Assembly (NCBI GenBank): GCA_017935675.1
Contig: JAGBHE010000092.1
Location: 57,185-121,184 of the forward strand
Direction: 5' to 3'
DNA: 64,000 bases
From: Clostridia bacterium
GTDB lineage: Bacteria > Bacillota > Clostridia > UBA1381
Below are positions 16,656-25,163 of this stretch, one piece after another. Each line of letters opens with the position of its first letter. Positions within the stretch are counted from its first letter, which is position 1. Made by a program: the position numbers and the translations under genes. The notes beneath the pieces were generated by a model. It was not told the origin of the DNA and made no database searches. It saw nothing but the letters and a program-made list of their open reading frames with translations.

Positions 16656-17606
16656 TTATCTGCTGCGAAGTACCTTAAGTACCCTTTCAAAATAATCGGG
16701 AAGCGGACAGGAAAAGGTCATCTTCTCCCCTGTAACGGGATGAATAAAACCAAGAGTTTGTGCATGAAGCAGCTGACCTGCAAGCCTGAACTCCTCCTTT
16801 TTAACGCCGTAAACCGGGTCTCCCACAACAGGATGACGGCTGTGCGCCATATGAACACGTATCTGATGTGTTCTGCCGGTATCAAGCACACATTCAACAA
16901 GAGTATAGCTGCCAAACCTTTCACAGACGCGCACATGAGTAACCGCAGAACGTCCGTCAGGCGTTACTGCCATCTTTTTCCTGTCAGAACGGTGTCTTCC
17001 GATTGGAAGGTCAACCGAAAACTCATCCTCGCGGATATTGCCGTGTACAAGGGCAATATATCTGCGCTCAGGCTTTGAGGAATGCCACTGCTCGGTCAGA
17101 GAAAGATGGGCTTCGTTTGTTTTTGCTGCAACAATAAGACCGCTTGTATCCTTATCAATTCTGTGAACAATGCCCGGTCTGAGCATACCGTTAATTCCGG
17201 AAAGCGAGCTGCCGCAGTGGTATAAAATGCCGTTTACAAGTGTGCCGCTTTCGTTTCCGGGCGCGGGATGCACCACAAGTCCCTGAGGCTTGTTTATGAC
17301 AATAACCGATTCATCCTCATAAACAATATCAAGGTCCATTTTTTCAGGAACGGCTTCAATGCTTTCCGGGTCCGGAACAACAAGCTCAAGAAACTCATTT
17401 CCGCATATTTTATATTTTTTAGATAAAACCCTGCCGCAGCATGTAACCCTGCCCTCGTCACACAGCTTCGCCGCAAAGGAGCGGCTGAAATCCGTATTCT
17501 CACCGATATAGGTATCAAGCCGGGTTCCGGAAGCCTCCGGGCAGCATTTTAAGGTTATTTTTTCCATAATTAATTTACACAAACAGCTGTAAAAGCCGCA
17601 TTGCAT
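16656..17606 (-). CDS. RluA-family pseudouridine synthase (RluD/YlyB-like)
   Basis: A 316-residue rRNA uridine-to-pseudouridine isomerase. An N-terminal S4-like RNA-binding domain (SGTRLDTYIGEN...KLCDEGRVTCCGRV) precedes the catalytic domain with HRIDKDTSGLIV, whose Asp is the nucleophile, and ALVHGNIRED and DTGRTHQIRVHM. It is most likely RluD-like (23S rRNA helix 69), but the target base is not provable here. The start at ATG 17606 overlaps the rpiB stop by one base with GAGGAG upstream. An internal ATG at 17567 would give the usual family N-terminus but lacks a ribosome site. Confidence 0.9.
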   Translation of the reverse strand: MQCGFYSCLCKLIMEKITLKCCPEASGTRLDTYIGENTDFSRSFAAKLCDEGRVTCCGRVLSKKYKICGNEFLELVVPDPESIEAVPEKMDLDIVYEDESVIVINKPQGLVVHPAPGNESGTLVNGILYHCGSSLSGINGMLRPGIVHRIDKDTSGLIVAAKTNEAHLSLTEQWHSSKPERRYIALVHGNIREDEFSVDLPIGRHRSDRKKMAVTPDGRSAVTHVRVCERFGSYTLVECVLDTGRTHQIRVHMAHSRHPVVGDPVYGVKKEEFRLAGQLLHAQTLGFIHPVTGEKMTFSCPLPDYFERVLKVLRSR

Positions 17607-18046
17607 CAAAGCTCCTCAATTTTATGAATTTTTTCTATACGTCTGTTGTGTCTTCCGCCTTCAAATTCCGTTTCAAGCCATGTATCGGCAATCATAAACG
17701 CAAGGTCGCGTCCTGTTACCCTGCCGCCCATGCAAATAATCTGAGCATTGTTATGAAGCTTTGCCATTTTTGCGCTGTACACGTCAGAACAAAGCGCCGC
17801 ACGGATATTTTTAAATTTATTCGCCGACATTGATATTCCGATTCCGGTGCCGCAGAAAAGCATGCCGCAGTCAACCTCACCATTTTGCACAGCTATACAT
17901 ACAGGCGCTGCCGCATCCGGATAATCAACAGCTTCACCGGAATGTGTTCCGAAATCCACAACCTCATAGCCATTTTCCTCAAGATGCACCTTTATCTGTT
18001 CTTTGAGTTCATAACCGCCATGATCACTGCCTAATCCTATTTTCAT
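17606..18046 (-). CDS. rpiB: Ribose-5-phosphate isomerase B
   Basis: A 146-residue RpiB/LacAB-type sugar phosphate isomerase interconverting ribose 5-phosphate and ribulose 5-phosphate. It shows GSDHGGYELK at the N-terminus, DYPD, CGTGIGISMSANK with the catalytic Cys, and GGRVTGRDLA. Residue pattern and length fit RpiB rather than LacA/LacB. It starts one base after the tsaB stop and ends in a one-base overlap with the pseudouridine synthase gene. Confidence 0.94.
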   Translation of the reverse strand: MKIGLGSDHGGYELKEQIKVHLEENGYEVVDFGTHSGEAVDYPDAAAPVCIAVQNGEVDCGMLFCGTGIGISMSANKFKNIRAALCSDVYSAKMAKLHNNAQIICMGGRVTGRDLAFMIADTWLETEFEGGRHNRRIEKIHKIEEL

Positions 18047-18751
18047 CTAAATCGTATCCTTTCCGTGTTTTTCTTCGTATTCTCTTTCTGCCTGAGATTT
18101 TCTTATATAAAACGGCACGACATTATGACAGCTTACCGCACTGTCTATATTACGAAGTCCCAGAGCTGCCACAGAGGATGCCCTCTGAAGCAAATTTCCG
18201 GGCGGTGCGAATTTTGCATGCTCTCCCAGCTTATCGGTTATGTATTCTCTGTATACAGGAACACCGTCGCCGACAAACACTACATCAAGAAAATTTCCGC
18301 AGTCCTCTATACACTCATCTATCGAAACAGCACGCGGCTCTTCAATTTCACGGAAGCCTTCCTCATCCCAGATATATGTTCCCGTATAAACCTGAGAACG
18401 TCTGGCGTCCATAATAGGAACTATAAGATGCTCACACATAGGCAGATTAAAAGCAAGTGCCGGAAGCGTCCCAACGGGAACAACCTTTTTCCCTGTGGCA
18501 TGAGCAAGACCCTTTGCCGTTGCAATTCCAATCCGCAGTCCAGTAAAAGAACCCGGGCCGACAGAAACTGCAAAGGCGTCTATGTCTTCCGCGCTGCAGC
18601 TGCATGCATCAAGCATTGCAGATATCATAGGCAAAAGCATTTCTGAATGCGTCTTTTTCAGATTCAGCGTATATTCGGCAATAAGCTTTTCATCATCAAT
18701 CAAAGCAGCGGAGGCAACAGCTGAGGAAGTATCAATTCCAAGTATTTTCAT
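18047..18751 (-). CDS. tsaB: tRNA threonylcarbamoyladenosine biosynthesis protein TsaB
   Basis: A 234-residue ASKHA-fold partner of TsaD in t6A37 tRNA modification. MKILGIDTSSAVASAALID and the segment DAFAVSVGPGSFTGLRIGIATAKGLA are diagnostic. TsaB is a dimerisation scaffold, not itself the transferase. Its start overlaps the tsaE stop by four bases; TsaB, TsaE and TsaD work as one complex, and tsaD itself is not in this window. Confidence 0.94.
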   Translation of the reverse strand: MKILGIDTSSAVASAALIDDEKLIAEYTLNLKKTHSEMLLPMISAMLDACSCSAEDIDAFAVSVGPGSFTGLRIGIATAKGLAHATGKKVVPVGTLPALAFNLPMCEHLIVPIMDARRSQVYTGTYIWDEEGFREIEEPRAVSIDECIEDCGNFLDVVFVGDGVPVYREYITDKLGEHAKFAPPGNLLQRASSVAALGLRNIDSAVSCHNVVPFYIRKSQAEREYEEKHGKDTI

Positions 18752-19188
18752 TCCGTATCTTCACTCCCATCTGCTTTAATAATTATGTCACGTTCCGCCT
18801 CCGGATTATTCTCGGAGCGGGTTATGGTAACGCTTATACAATTTTCCGGCAAAAGCTCCCCGACAAGCTCCGCCCATTCGATAAGGCACACTCCCTCACC
18901 GAACAAATACTCATCAAAACCGATTTCAAGCATTTCCTCAGGGTCAGCTATGCGGTAAACATCAAAATGATAAAACGGAATACGTCCCTCATATTCGTTT
19001 ACAATAGTGAAGGTAGGACTGCTTACATGCTCGCTGACACCCAGCCCTTCGGCTATCCCCTGTGCAAAAAGGGTCTTGCCTGCACCAAGGTCTCCGTACA
19101 TGCATATCACGTCGCCCTTTTTGAGTCTGCCGGCAAATGACTTTGCGGCAGCATATGTCTCCTCAGGAGAATTTGTGTGTATTATCAA
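18748..19188 (-). CDS. tsaE: tRNA threonylcarbamoyladenosine biosynthesis ATPase TsaE
   Basis: A 146-residue ATPase that drives the TsaBD complex. Walker A is GDLGAGKTLFAQGIAEGLG, SSPTFTIVNEYEG and FHFD-like YHFDVYRI follow, and IEWAE ends the core. The start is a TTG at 19188 with AAAGGAG eight bases upstream, giving MIIHTNSPEET and the usual length. Longer in-frame starts reach 19311 but would run into the end of fhs and lack family similarity. It overlaps tsaB by four bases. Confidence 0.93.
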   Translation of the reverse strand: MIIHTNSPEETYAAAKSFAGRLKKGDVICMYGDLGAGKTLFAQGIAEGLGVSEHVSSPTFTIVNEYEGRIPFYHFDVYRIADPEEMLEIGFDEYLFGEGVCLIEWAELVGELLPENCISVTITRSENNPEAERDIIIKADGSEDTE

Positions 19189-19207
19189 GAAGCAGACTCC
19201 TTTCCAA

Positions 19208-20878
19208 TCAAAACAGTCCGGAAATAACTCCGCTGCCGTCCACATCGATTTTTTCGGCAGCCGGTACCTTAGGAAGTCCGGGCATAACCATAATATTACC
19301 GGTCTCCGCAACTATAAATCCCGCACCGTTCGAAACTCTTATTTCAGAAACGCTGACGGTAAAGCCCGACGGTCTTCCGAGAAGCGCCGGATTGTCTGAA
19401 AGCGAATACTGAGTTTTAGCAATACAAACAGGCTTTTTATCAAGTCCGAGTTTTTCAAGGTTTTTAATCTGGCGTTCTGCACGGGCCGAATAAACAGCTC
19501 CGCTGCCGCCGTATATGTTCTTTACGATTGTATCTATCTTTTCTTTAATCGAAAGCTTTTCGTCATAAAGATTCTTAAATGAAGGCTTTTCGTTTTCACA
19601 CACATCAATTACCTGACGCGCAAGCTCCTCACCGCCTGCGCCTCCCTTTGCGAACACCTCGGACAAAGCAAAACGAACTCCCTTTTCTCTGCACATTTCC
19701 TCAATTGCAGAAAGCTCAGCATCGGAGTCGGTATCAAATCTGTTAATTGCAACAACCACCGGCACACCGTAGCCCATCATATTTTCAACATGCTTTTCAA
19801 GATTTACCATACCCTTTTTAAGAGCGGGAACATTTTCAGCCTTAAGCTCCGTTTTGGGCACACCGCCGTTATATTTAAGAGCTCTTGCCGTTGCAACAAT
19901 AACAATAGCGTCCGGCGAAAAGCCTGCCATGCGGCATTTTATATCAAGAAATTTTTCAGCGCCGAGATCAGCTCCGAAACCTGCCTCGGTAATGCAGTAA
20001 TCACCAAGCTTGAGAGCAAGGCGGGTTGCTCTTATGCTGTTGCAGCCGTGAGCAATATTGGCAAACGGGCCGCCGTGGACAAGGCATGGCGTGTGCTCAA
20101 GGGTCTGCACAAGATTCGGCTTTATTGCATCCTTTAAAAGAGCGCACATAGCCCCCTCAGCCTTAAGGTCACGGGCATATACCGGGTCACCGGCACGGTT
20201 ATATCCGATAATAATCTCACCCAGCCTGCGTTTTAAATCGTTTAAATCAAGGGCAAGACACAAAACAGCCATTATTTCCGAAGCAACGGTAATCATAAAT
20301 CCGTCCTCACGCGGTACGCCGTTCAGGCGTCCGCCCATTCCGACAACGGTTTTTCTGAGCGCTCTGTCATTGGTGTCTGTCACGCGCTTCCACACAACGT
20401 TAGTAACATCAATATCAAGCTCATTTCCCTGATGGATATGATTATCAATCATTGCCGACAGAAGATTATTGGCAGCCGTAATTGCATGCATATCACCGGT
20501 AAAGTGTAAATTAATATCCTCCATGGGGACTACCTGACTAAAGCCGCCTCCTGCCGCCCCGCCCTTTATTCCCATAACAGGTCCGAGAGAAGGCTCACGG
20601 AGAGCAAGCACACAGCTTTTGCCGAGACGTTTCATGGCATCTCCGAGTCCTATTGTGGTAGTAGTTTTTCCTTCCCCGGCAGGCGTTGGATTAATAGCCG
20701 TTACAAGAACAAGCTTACCGCATTGTTTATCACCAAGCCTCGCTTCAAGTCCGTCAGAGAGCTTAGCCTTATACTTCCCGTAATACTCAAGCTCCTCCTC
20801 GGATATTCCGGCAGATTCCGCCACCTCCCTTATGTGCTTCATTTCCGCATTCTGTGCTATTTCAATATCACTTAACAT
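19208..20878 (-). CDS. fhs: Formate-tetrahydrofolate ligase
   Basis: A 556-residue enzyme joining formate to tetrahydrofolate with ATP, feeding one-carbon metabolism or the Wood-Ljungdahl methyl branch. It shows [23 protein letters not shown] (P-loop), [41 protein letters not shown] and [15 protein letters not shown]. The start at 20878 has AAAGGGG upstream and yields the normal 556 residues. It heads the dense ten-gene unit, 19 bp before tsaE. No tetrahydrofolate riboswitch was recognised upstream. Confidence 0.97.
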   Translation of the reverse strand: MLSDIEIAQNAEMKHIREVAESAGISEEELEYYGKYKAKLSDGLEARLGDKQCGKLVLVTAINPTPAGEGKTTTTIGLGDAMKRLGKSCVLALREPSLGPVMGIKGGAAGGGFSQVVPMEDINLHFTGDMHAITAANNLLSAMIDNHIHQGNELDIDVTNVVWKRVTDTNDRALRKTVVGMGGRLNGVPREDGFMITVASEIMAVLCLALDLNDLKRRLGEIIIGYNRAGDPVYARDLKAEGAMCALLKDAIKPNLVQTLEHTPCLVHGGPFANIAHGCNSIRATRLALKLGDYCITEAGFGADLGAEKFLDIKCRMAGFSPDAIVIVATARALKYNGGVPKTELKAENVPALKKGMVNLEKHVENMMGYGVPVVVAINRFDTDSDAELSAIEEMCREKGVRFALSEVFAKGGAGGEELARQVIDVCENEKPSFKNLYDEKLSIKEKIDTIVKNIYGGSGAVYSARAERQIKNLEKLGLDKKPVCIAKTQYSLSDNPALLGRPSGFTVSVSEIRVSNGAGFIVAETGNIMVMPGLPKVPAAEKIDVDGSGVISGLF

Positions 20879-20927
20879 CAAAAAACCCCTTTCATGAACA
20901 AAGCCGAACAATTTTCCTTAAAAAGCA

Positions 20928-20968
20928 AATTAAGCTGTCACTCCGCAAAACGGTAGTTACAGCTTTTT
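20928..20968 (-). terminator. Hairpin terminator after the coiled-coil gene
   Basis: Arms AAGCTGTCACTCCG (20932-20945) and CGGTAGTTACAGCTT (20951-20965) pair with one bulge and one mismatch around a five-base loop. On the minus strand a T-rich tract follows after a few bases. It separates the coaD unit from fhs. Confidence 0.65.
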
Positions 20969-20983
20969 GCTGAAAAATCCCCA

Positions 20984-21436
20984 TTATTTATTTGTATTAA
21001 GATCCATTCTGTCCTGCCTGATTTTTGTCAGCAGCATATCCAGTCTCGATTCCGCATCGTTAAGCAAATCATCAACATACTGGTCACAGTCGGTTTTGAT
21101 TTCCATTGCCTGCTCGGACGCATTTCTCACAAGCTCGTTTGCCTGCTCATATGCGCATCTTGTAATTTCATGCTCATCAATCAGAGCCATCTGAGTTTCC
21201 TCGGCGTTCTTCTGTATAGCCTCAGCCCTTGTTTCCGCCTCATGAAGAATCCTCTGACGCTCCTCCTTAACCCATTTTGCTTCCTTAAGCTCATCGGGAT
21301 ATACAAGCCTGATTTCCTGAATGTAATCAAGAAGCTCATCCTTGTCAATCATTACCTTTCCGGTGAGAGGAACGGTCGACGCCTTTTCAATCGCTTCCTC
21401 CATCAAATCGATAATTTCCATGATATCCATATCCAT
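20984..21436 (-). CDS. Coiled-coil protein of unknown function
   Basis: A 150-residue, highly charged, mostly helical protein with no membrane segment or signal peptide. The stretch AKWVKEERQRILHEAETRAEAIQKNAEE and the following heptads look like the stalk of ATP synthase subunit b or DivIVA-type coiled coils. No catalytic motif is seen. It sits 19 bp after coaD, a position where such proteins are common in Clostridia, and may be a cell-division or scaffold factor, which is inference. The start is ambiguous (ATG 21436 or GTG 21448); ATG is preferred as TAGGAG lies about 11 bases upstream of it. Confidence 0.7.
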   Translation of the reverse strand: MDMDIMEIIDLMEEAIEKASTVPLTGKVMIDKDELLDYIQEIRLVYPDELKEAKWVKEERQRILHEAETRAEAIQKNAEETQMALIDEHEITRCAYEQANELVRNASEQAMEIKTDCDQYVDDLLNDAESRLDMLLTKIRQDRMDLNTNK

Positions 21437-21455
21437 GCCAACCAACACTCCTATT

Positions 21456-21938
21456 CTAAAATTTTTCCCTTATTCTGTCAATCAATATTTGCGGCACAAA
21501 GCCTGTCAAATCGCCGTGATATTTGGCAACCTCTTTAACCATACTTGAACTGATATAAGAATATTTTGTATCCGTCATCATAAAAACCGTTTCATAATGA
21601 GAATTCAAAGCCTTGTTAAGTAATGCCATTTGAAACTCATATTCAAAATCAGCCACTGTCCTCAGACCCTTAACAATAACCTCTGCCTTTTTGGCGGACG
21701 CAAAATCAACAAGAAGTCCCGAAAACGTGTCCACCTCAACATTTTCCAAATGACTTGTTACATCTCTGAGCATCTCAGCCCTGACTGCCGCTGAGAAAAC
21801 CGGACTTTTCGATGAGTTGTCAAGAACCCCGATAACAAGTCTGTCATAAAGCCTTGACGCTCGTTCAATAATATCAAGATGCCCGTTCGTCACAGGGTCA
21901 AAACTACCGGGATAAACCGCCGTCTGCAACCCATGCAC
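21456..21938 (-). CDS. coaD: Phosphopantetheine adenylyltransferase
   Basis: A 160-residue nucleotidyltransferase forming dephospho-CoA from 4'-phosphopantetheine and ATP. It has the AVYPGSFDPVTNGHLDIIERA signature with the TNGH motif, VKGLRTVADFEYEFQMALLN, and the ISSSMVKEVA phosphate loop near the end. Length is typical. It lies between rsmD and the coiled-coil gene in one unit. Confidence 0.96.
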   Translation of the reverse strand: MHGLQTAVYPGSFDPVTNGHLDIIERASRLYDRLVIGVLDNSSKSPVFSAAVRAEMLRDVTSHLENVEVDTFSGLLVDFASAKKAEVIVKGLRTVADFEYEFQMALLNKALNSHYETVFMMTDTKYSYISSSMVKEVAKYHGDLTGFVPQILIDRIREKF

Positions 21939-21963
21939 ACCTCTTTTCTTCAGGAACCACCGG

Positions 21964-22515
21964 TTAATCGGTATTTCCTAAGTTTTTCAGAACGGTTACT
22001 ACCGTCCTTCCGTATTTTCGTTCCTTTTCAAGATCAAGTCCGCAAGGCTCAAAAGAATCCTGAGTACCATCGCGTTCAATAACTACCGATGCACCGCTGT
22101 TTAGAAGTCCGCGTCTTGAAATAATATCCAGAACGGGAGTAACCAACCCCTTATTATAAGGAGGGTCAAGGAAAACAAGATCAAAATGCCTGTCCGTCTC
22201 CTCAAGATACTCCACTGCGCTTTTACACAATATCAAAGACTTGTCCGAAAAACCGCAGCTTTCATAATTACTTCGGATTATCTCCAAAGAGCGTTCATCT
22301 GTATCGGTGCAGACCGCAAACGAAGCACCCCGGCTCATGGCTTCAATACTCAAAGCTCCGGAGCCTGCAAACGCATCAAAAACCACAGCGCCGGAGCACC
22401 GTCCCTGAATAAGATTAAACATAGCTTCCTTAACTCTGTCTGTAGTCGGCCGTATATGCTCACCTTCAAACTCCAAAAGCCTGCGGCCGCGCCTTGAACC
22501 GGAAATAACCCTCAA
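21964..22515 (-). CDS. rsmD: 16S rRNA (guanine(966)-N2)-methyltransferase
   Basis: A 183-residue SAM-dependent methyltransferase of the small subunit rRNA. It shows RVISGSRRGRRL at the start, RPTTDRVKEAMFN, DAFAGSGALSIEAMSRGA (SAM loop) and the catalytic FLDPPYNKG. The start is a TTG at 22515, supported by GGAGG nine bases upstream. The rsmD-coaD pairing is widespread in Firmicutes. Its promoter is at 22542-22570. Confidence 0.94.
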   Translation of the reverse strand: MRVISGSRRGRRLLEFEGEHIRPTTDRVKEAMFNLIQGRCSGAVVFDAFAGSGALSIEAMSRGASFAVCTDTDERSLEIIRSNYESCGFSDKSLILCKSAVEYLEETDRHFDLVFLDPPYNKGLVTPVLDIISRRGLLNSGASVVIERDGTQDSFEPCGLDLEKERKYGRTVVTVLKNLGNTD

Positions 22516-22541
22516 TGCAGTCTTCCTCCATTACATAATAT

Positions 22542-22570
22542 ATTCTATAATATATTTCTTTTCACGTCAA
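22542..22570 (-). promoter_or_regulatory. Promoter of rsmD-coaD unit
   Basis: On the minus strand, -35 TTGACG (22570-22565), 17-bp spacer, -10 TAGAAT (22547-22542); leader of about 25 bases to the TTG start. Confidence 0.75.
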
Positions 22571-22648
22571 CACTTGTTACTGTATTTTTTTTAATTTTAA
22601 ATATAATCAACATTGTTTTGTAACATTACAGTCATGTTAATAACCAAA

Positions 22649-23140
22649 CTACCTAAAATTCCTGCTTAATACCTTTTTTTCGATAAATCTCTTAAGCTTA
22701 AAAAAGCAATTTTCACGCTCTAAGCTGATCGGTGTTACAAGACATGTTCTGATTCCGCACCTGTTTCCGGCATAAATATCCGTCAAAAGCTGGTCTCCGA
22801 TAAAAAGTACAGACTCCTTTTTAGCTCCAAGCTCTTTTACAGCGCGAAGCATCTTCCTTGTCAGAGGCTTATGGGCTCTGTGTACGGCTTTAAGCCCCAG
22901 CTTTGCGTTAAAGCTTTCGACCCTCGATTGCTTGTTGTTTGAAATAAGACAAGGCTTTATCCCCTTACGCTTCAAAAGCTCTATAAAAGCTTCCGCTCTC
23001 GCATCGGGGCACGGCGCATTGTCAGGAACAAGGGTATTGTCAATATCAAGCAAAACGCAGCTTATCCCCTCGCGTTTTAAAAAGTCACCGTCAATATCCG
23101 ATATACTGTCAAAAACATATGTAGGTGTAAATTTTTTCAT
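22649..23140 (-). CDS. yqeG: YqeG-family HAD phosphatase
   Basis: A 163-residue HAD superfamily IIIA phosphatase. The catalytic motif CVLLDIDNTLVPD is near residue 30, ISNNKQSRV is motif II, KPLTRKML supplies the Lys, and FIGDQLLTDIYAGNRCG is motif III. The family in Bacillus lies next to the ribosome-assembly GTPase YqeH; relatives are phosphatidylglycerophosphate phosphatases (Pgp), so lipid phosphatase activity is possible. The start at 23140 has GGAGG just upstream. Its transcript begins at an unusual promoter-hairpin arrangement (23157-23222). Confidence 0.88.
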   Translation of the reverse strand: MKKFTPTYVFDSISDIDGDFLKREGISCVLLDIDNTLVPDNAPCPDARAEAFIELLKRKGIKPCLISNNKQSRVESFNAKLGLKAVHRAHKPLTRKMLRAVKELGAKKESVLFIGDQLLTDIYAGNRCGIRTCLVTPISLERENCFFKLKRFIEKKVLSRNFR

Positions 23141-23156
23141 ATAACCTCCGATATTC

Positions 23157-23182
23157 AAAAAAGACTGCCTCAGACAGCCTTT
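23157..23182 (-). terminator. Intrinsic terminator placed between the yqeG promoter and its start
   Basis: On the minus strand, GGCTGTC-TGA-GGCAGTC pairs over seven positions (two G-U) and is followed by six U. It could end the LysR gene transcript, but it lies downstream of the -10 box at 23194-23199 and upstream of the yqeG ribosome site, so yqeG transcripts would have to pass it. Confidence 0.7.
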
Positions 23183-23193
23183 TAATCTTTATT

Positions 23194-23222
23194 ATTATAT
23201 ATCATATAGGATATTATGTCAA
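23194..23222 (-). promoter_or_regulatory. Perfect sigma-A promoter upstream of yqeG
   Basis: On the minus strand, -35 TTGACA (23222-23217), 17-bp spacer, -10 TATAAT (23199-23194). The expected transcript start is near 23187, only about eight bases before the terminator-like hairpin. Confidence 0.82.
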
Positions 23223-23283
23223 TACATTCACAAAAAAATTTACAATATGTTTAAAACAGTCTGCAAGCCGTATACTCCGGGAT

Positions 23284-24216
23284 TCAATATTCAGCCGCGT
23301 TTCCCGGCTTCAGCCTTACAAGCGCATCAATAAACCTTTTGTCAAGCTCCGTAAAGATATAGCCTTTTCTATAGACAAGAACATCATTATAAACTTGATT
23401 ATAATACGTATTATACTTTACGGAAATTCCGTACATTTTAAGTATACGCCGAGGGATTGGTGAAACCCACATAAATGTGTTTTCATTACTGCCGAGAAGA
23501 TCCAGCTGGCTTGCTCTTTCAAAAACATATATACGCTTGTTTACCTTATCAGACAGCCTTGTTTTCTGAGATGACAGTGACGGAAAAACGGGCACATACG
23601 GATCTGCATGCGAAATTTCCATATAAGGAGCAAGATCCTCCTTGGTTATTCTTTCTTTTTTATTCAGCGGGCTCCTCTCGGACACTGCCACACAAAACTT
23701 GAACTCACATATAAGCTCCGCCGAAACACCTCGTTCCTTGAACAGCCTGAAATAGTTATCGCGCTGTTCTGCCTTATATCTGAGTATCCCAAGGTTGCAA
23801 TCATTATTAAGAATATCATCTATAATCGCCGGTGAATTTGCTTCATGATAAAATATTTCCGCACTTTCATCCAATTTAACATATTTTGATAATTCGGTAA
23901 ACGCACAGGAAATATACATTGCTTTCGGTGCAGCAGCCGAAAATCTCTGGCTTACTCTGCCGCGGCCTCTGTAAATATCTTCAATCGCATCAATCTGCCC
24001 CATTATGCTTTTTGCATAGCCGAGAAATTCCTCCCCCTGCGGAGTGGGATACATACCCTTTGCAGTGCGTCGGAAAATTTTTATTCCGAGATGCTCCTCC
24101 AGTTCGGAAATGGCACGGCTGAGATTAGGCTGACCCATGAACAGATTTGCAGCAGCACGGGATATGGAATGCTCTTTTTCAACCTCAAGAGCATACTTCA
24201 TATGTGTTAAATTCAT
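23284..24216 (-). CDS. LysR-family transcriptional regulator
   Basis: A 310-residue regulator. The N-terminal MNLTHMKYALEVEKEHSISRAAANLFMGQPNLSRAISELEEHLG is a LysR winged helix, followed by RRTAKGMYPTPQGEEFL, with a ligand-binding domain after about residue 90. The start at 24216 has CGGAG upstream; earlier codons are not LysR-like. The neighbouring ECF transporter gene ends 98 bp upstream on the same strand, so ligand and targets are not given by context. Confidence 0.88.
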   Translation of the reverse strand: MNLTHMKYALEVEKEHSISRAAANLFMGQPNLSRAISELEEHLGIKIFRRTAKGMYPTPQGEEFLGYAKSIMGQIDAIEDIYRGRGRVSQRFSAAAPKAMYISCAFTELSKYVKLDESAEIFYHEANSPAIIDDILNNDCNLGILRYKAEQRDNYFRLFKERGVSAELICEFKFCVAVSERSPLNKKERITKEDLAPYMEISHADPYVPVFPSLSSQKTRLSDKVNKRIYVFERASQLDLLGSNENTFMWVSPIPRRILKMYGISVKYNTYYNQVYNDVLVYRKGYIFTELDKRFIDALVRLKPGNAAEY

Positions 24217-24314
24217 CTCATTCTCCGTTTCAGAAAAATATACTGCGAAAACAGTATAACAATATTTTAATATCAGGACATTATTTATCAAATATGCGTA
24301 TGACCGCACACAGA

Positions 24315-24968
24315 CTAAATTATTTCTTTCATGGCAAGTACAACAAAAACACAGGTCGCAAGAAGCAGAACGGAAACGACAAGCACAGCAAGGTTGATTT
24401 TTCCGACTGACTGATGTTCCTCCGAACCGATTATTCCCGCTTTATGAAGAGCCTTTGATACAGGCTTATATATTATAAGAGTAATTGCGGCGTTAATTAT
24501 GCTTTTTATTAAATTAAACGGCAGAAAAACAGGTATCAGTATTGCGGCAATCTGCTCTCTCGGCACATCCATGTAAAAAGGCGTTATCAGATAATTCCAC
24601 GCCAGCATAACAGCAACCATAGCAGTGCCTCCCGCTGCCAGTCCGCCTACCGCTCCGGAAAGCGTATGCTTTTTCTTATATGTAAACGCAGCCGTACAGG
24701 CAAATGCTGCCGATGAGATAACATTCATGATGAGCCCGATAATGCCTGTTGAGCTAACTGTTATCATCTCTATCAGAGAAACAACAAGTGTTACGATAAA
24801 TGCAGCCGCCGGGCCGCAGAGAAATCCGCATATTGCAAGAACAACATCCTTAGGGTCATATTTGAGGAAATCAACGGTGGAAATCGGAAGCCTTCCGACA
24901 AACATCACAACATAGGCAACCGCCGCAAACATTGCAAGCAGCACCATTCGTTTTACCCTTGAATTCAT
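24315..24968 (-). CDS. ECF transporter substrate-binding component, RibU-like
   Basis: A 217-residue integral membrane S component with about six hydrophobic segments. MVLLAMFAAVAYVVMFVG, VDFLKYDPKDVVLAI and MLAWNYLITPFYMDVPRE match the riboflavin-type RibU signatures (LKYDP and WNYxxTPxYM), so riboflavin uptake is the best guess. It must share the energising EcfA/A'/T module encoded elsewhere. No FMN riboswitch was found upstream; instead the 5' region holds a dispersed repeat (24988-25034). The C-terminal tail has an extra hydrophobic helix. Confidence 0.78.
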   Translation of the reverse strand: MNSRVKRMVLLAMFAAVAYVVMFVGRLPISTVDFLKYDPKDVVLAICGFLCGPAAAFIVTLVVSLIEMITVSSTGIIGLIMNVISSAAFACTAAFTYKKKHTLSGAVGGLAAGGTAMVAVMLAWNYLITPFYMDVPREQIAAILIPVFLPFNLIKSIINAAITLIIYKPVSKALHKAGIIGSEEHQSVGKINLAVLVVSVLLLATCVFVVLAMKEII

Positions 24969-24987
24969 TCCATTCTACCTCCGCTTT

Positions 24988-25034
24988 TTCAATAAGGGGC
25001 AAAGCCCCGTCATTCAACGTTTCAGCGGGGGATT
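24988..25034 (-). repeat. 47-bp dispersed repeat, copy A (5' UTR of RibU-like gene)
   Basis: This segment, from TTCAATAAGGGGC to GTTTCAGCGGGGGATT, recurs at 58961-59007 with five differences. Three of those invert the hairpin loop (AAA versus TTT between GGGGC and CCC). Both copies lie in the same orientation just upstream of a minus-strand start codon. A C/G-rich palindromic stretch (CCCCCGC..., GGGGGAT...) continues to about 25075, and no gene is seen in 24969-25163. Confidence 0.75.
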
Positions 25035-25116
25035 GTACCCCCACCCCCAAAAAGTAAGTGTAACCCGCCGCCTATAGAGGCGGGGGACATCTTGCTTTTA
25101 GTTATTTCCGGAAAAC

Positions 25117-25154
25117 CGGTTTTCAGTACATAAAATTTTATGCACCGAAAACCG
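25117..25154 (-). terminator. Long hairpin ending the branched-chain fermentation operon
   Basis: Arms of 19 bases, CGGTTTTCAGTACATAAAA (25117-25135) and TTTTATGCACCGAAAACCG (25136-25154), pair fully if two G-U pairs are allowed on the minus-strand RNA. The RNA continues with GGTTTTCC. It starts nine bases after the stop of the acyl-CoA synthetase gene. Confidence 0.75.
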
Positions 25155-25163
25155 TTTTAATAT

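Noticed and set aside
19189..19311. Longer N-terminus for TsaE
   Set aside because: It would overlap the end of fhs and is not TsaE-like; a TTG with a strong ribosome site gives the normal length.
20879..20983. Tetrahydrofolate riboswitch before fhs
   Set aside because: The gap contains a terminator-type hairpin for the preceding gene and none of the conserved folate aptamer segments.
24969..25163. FMN riboswitch upstream of the RibU-like gene
   Set aside because: No AGGGCAGGGTGAAATTCCCGACC-like core was found; the region is a G/C-rich repeat instead.
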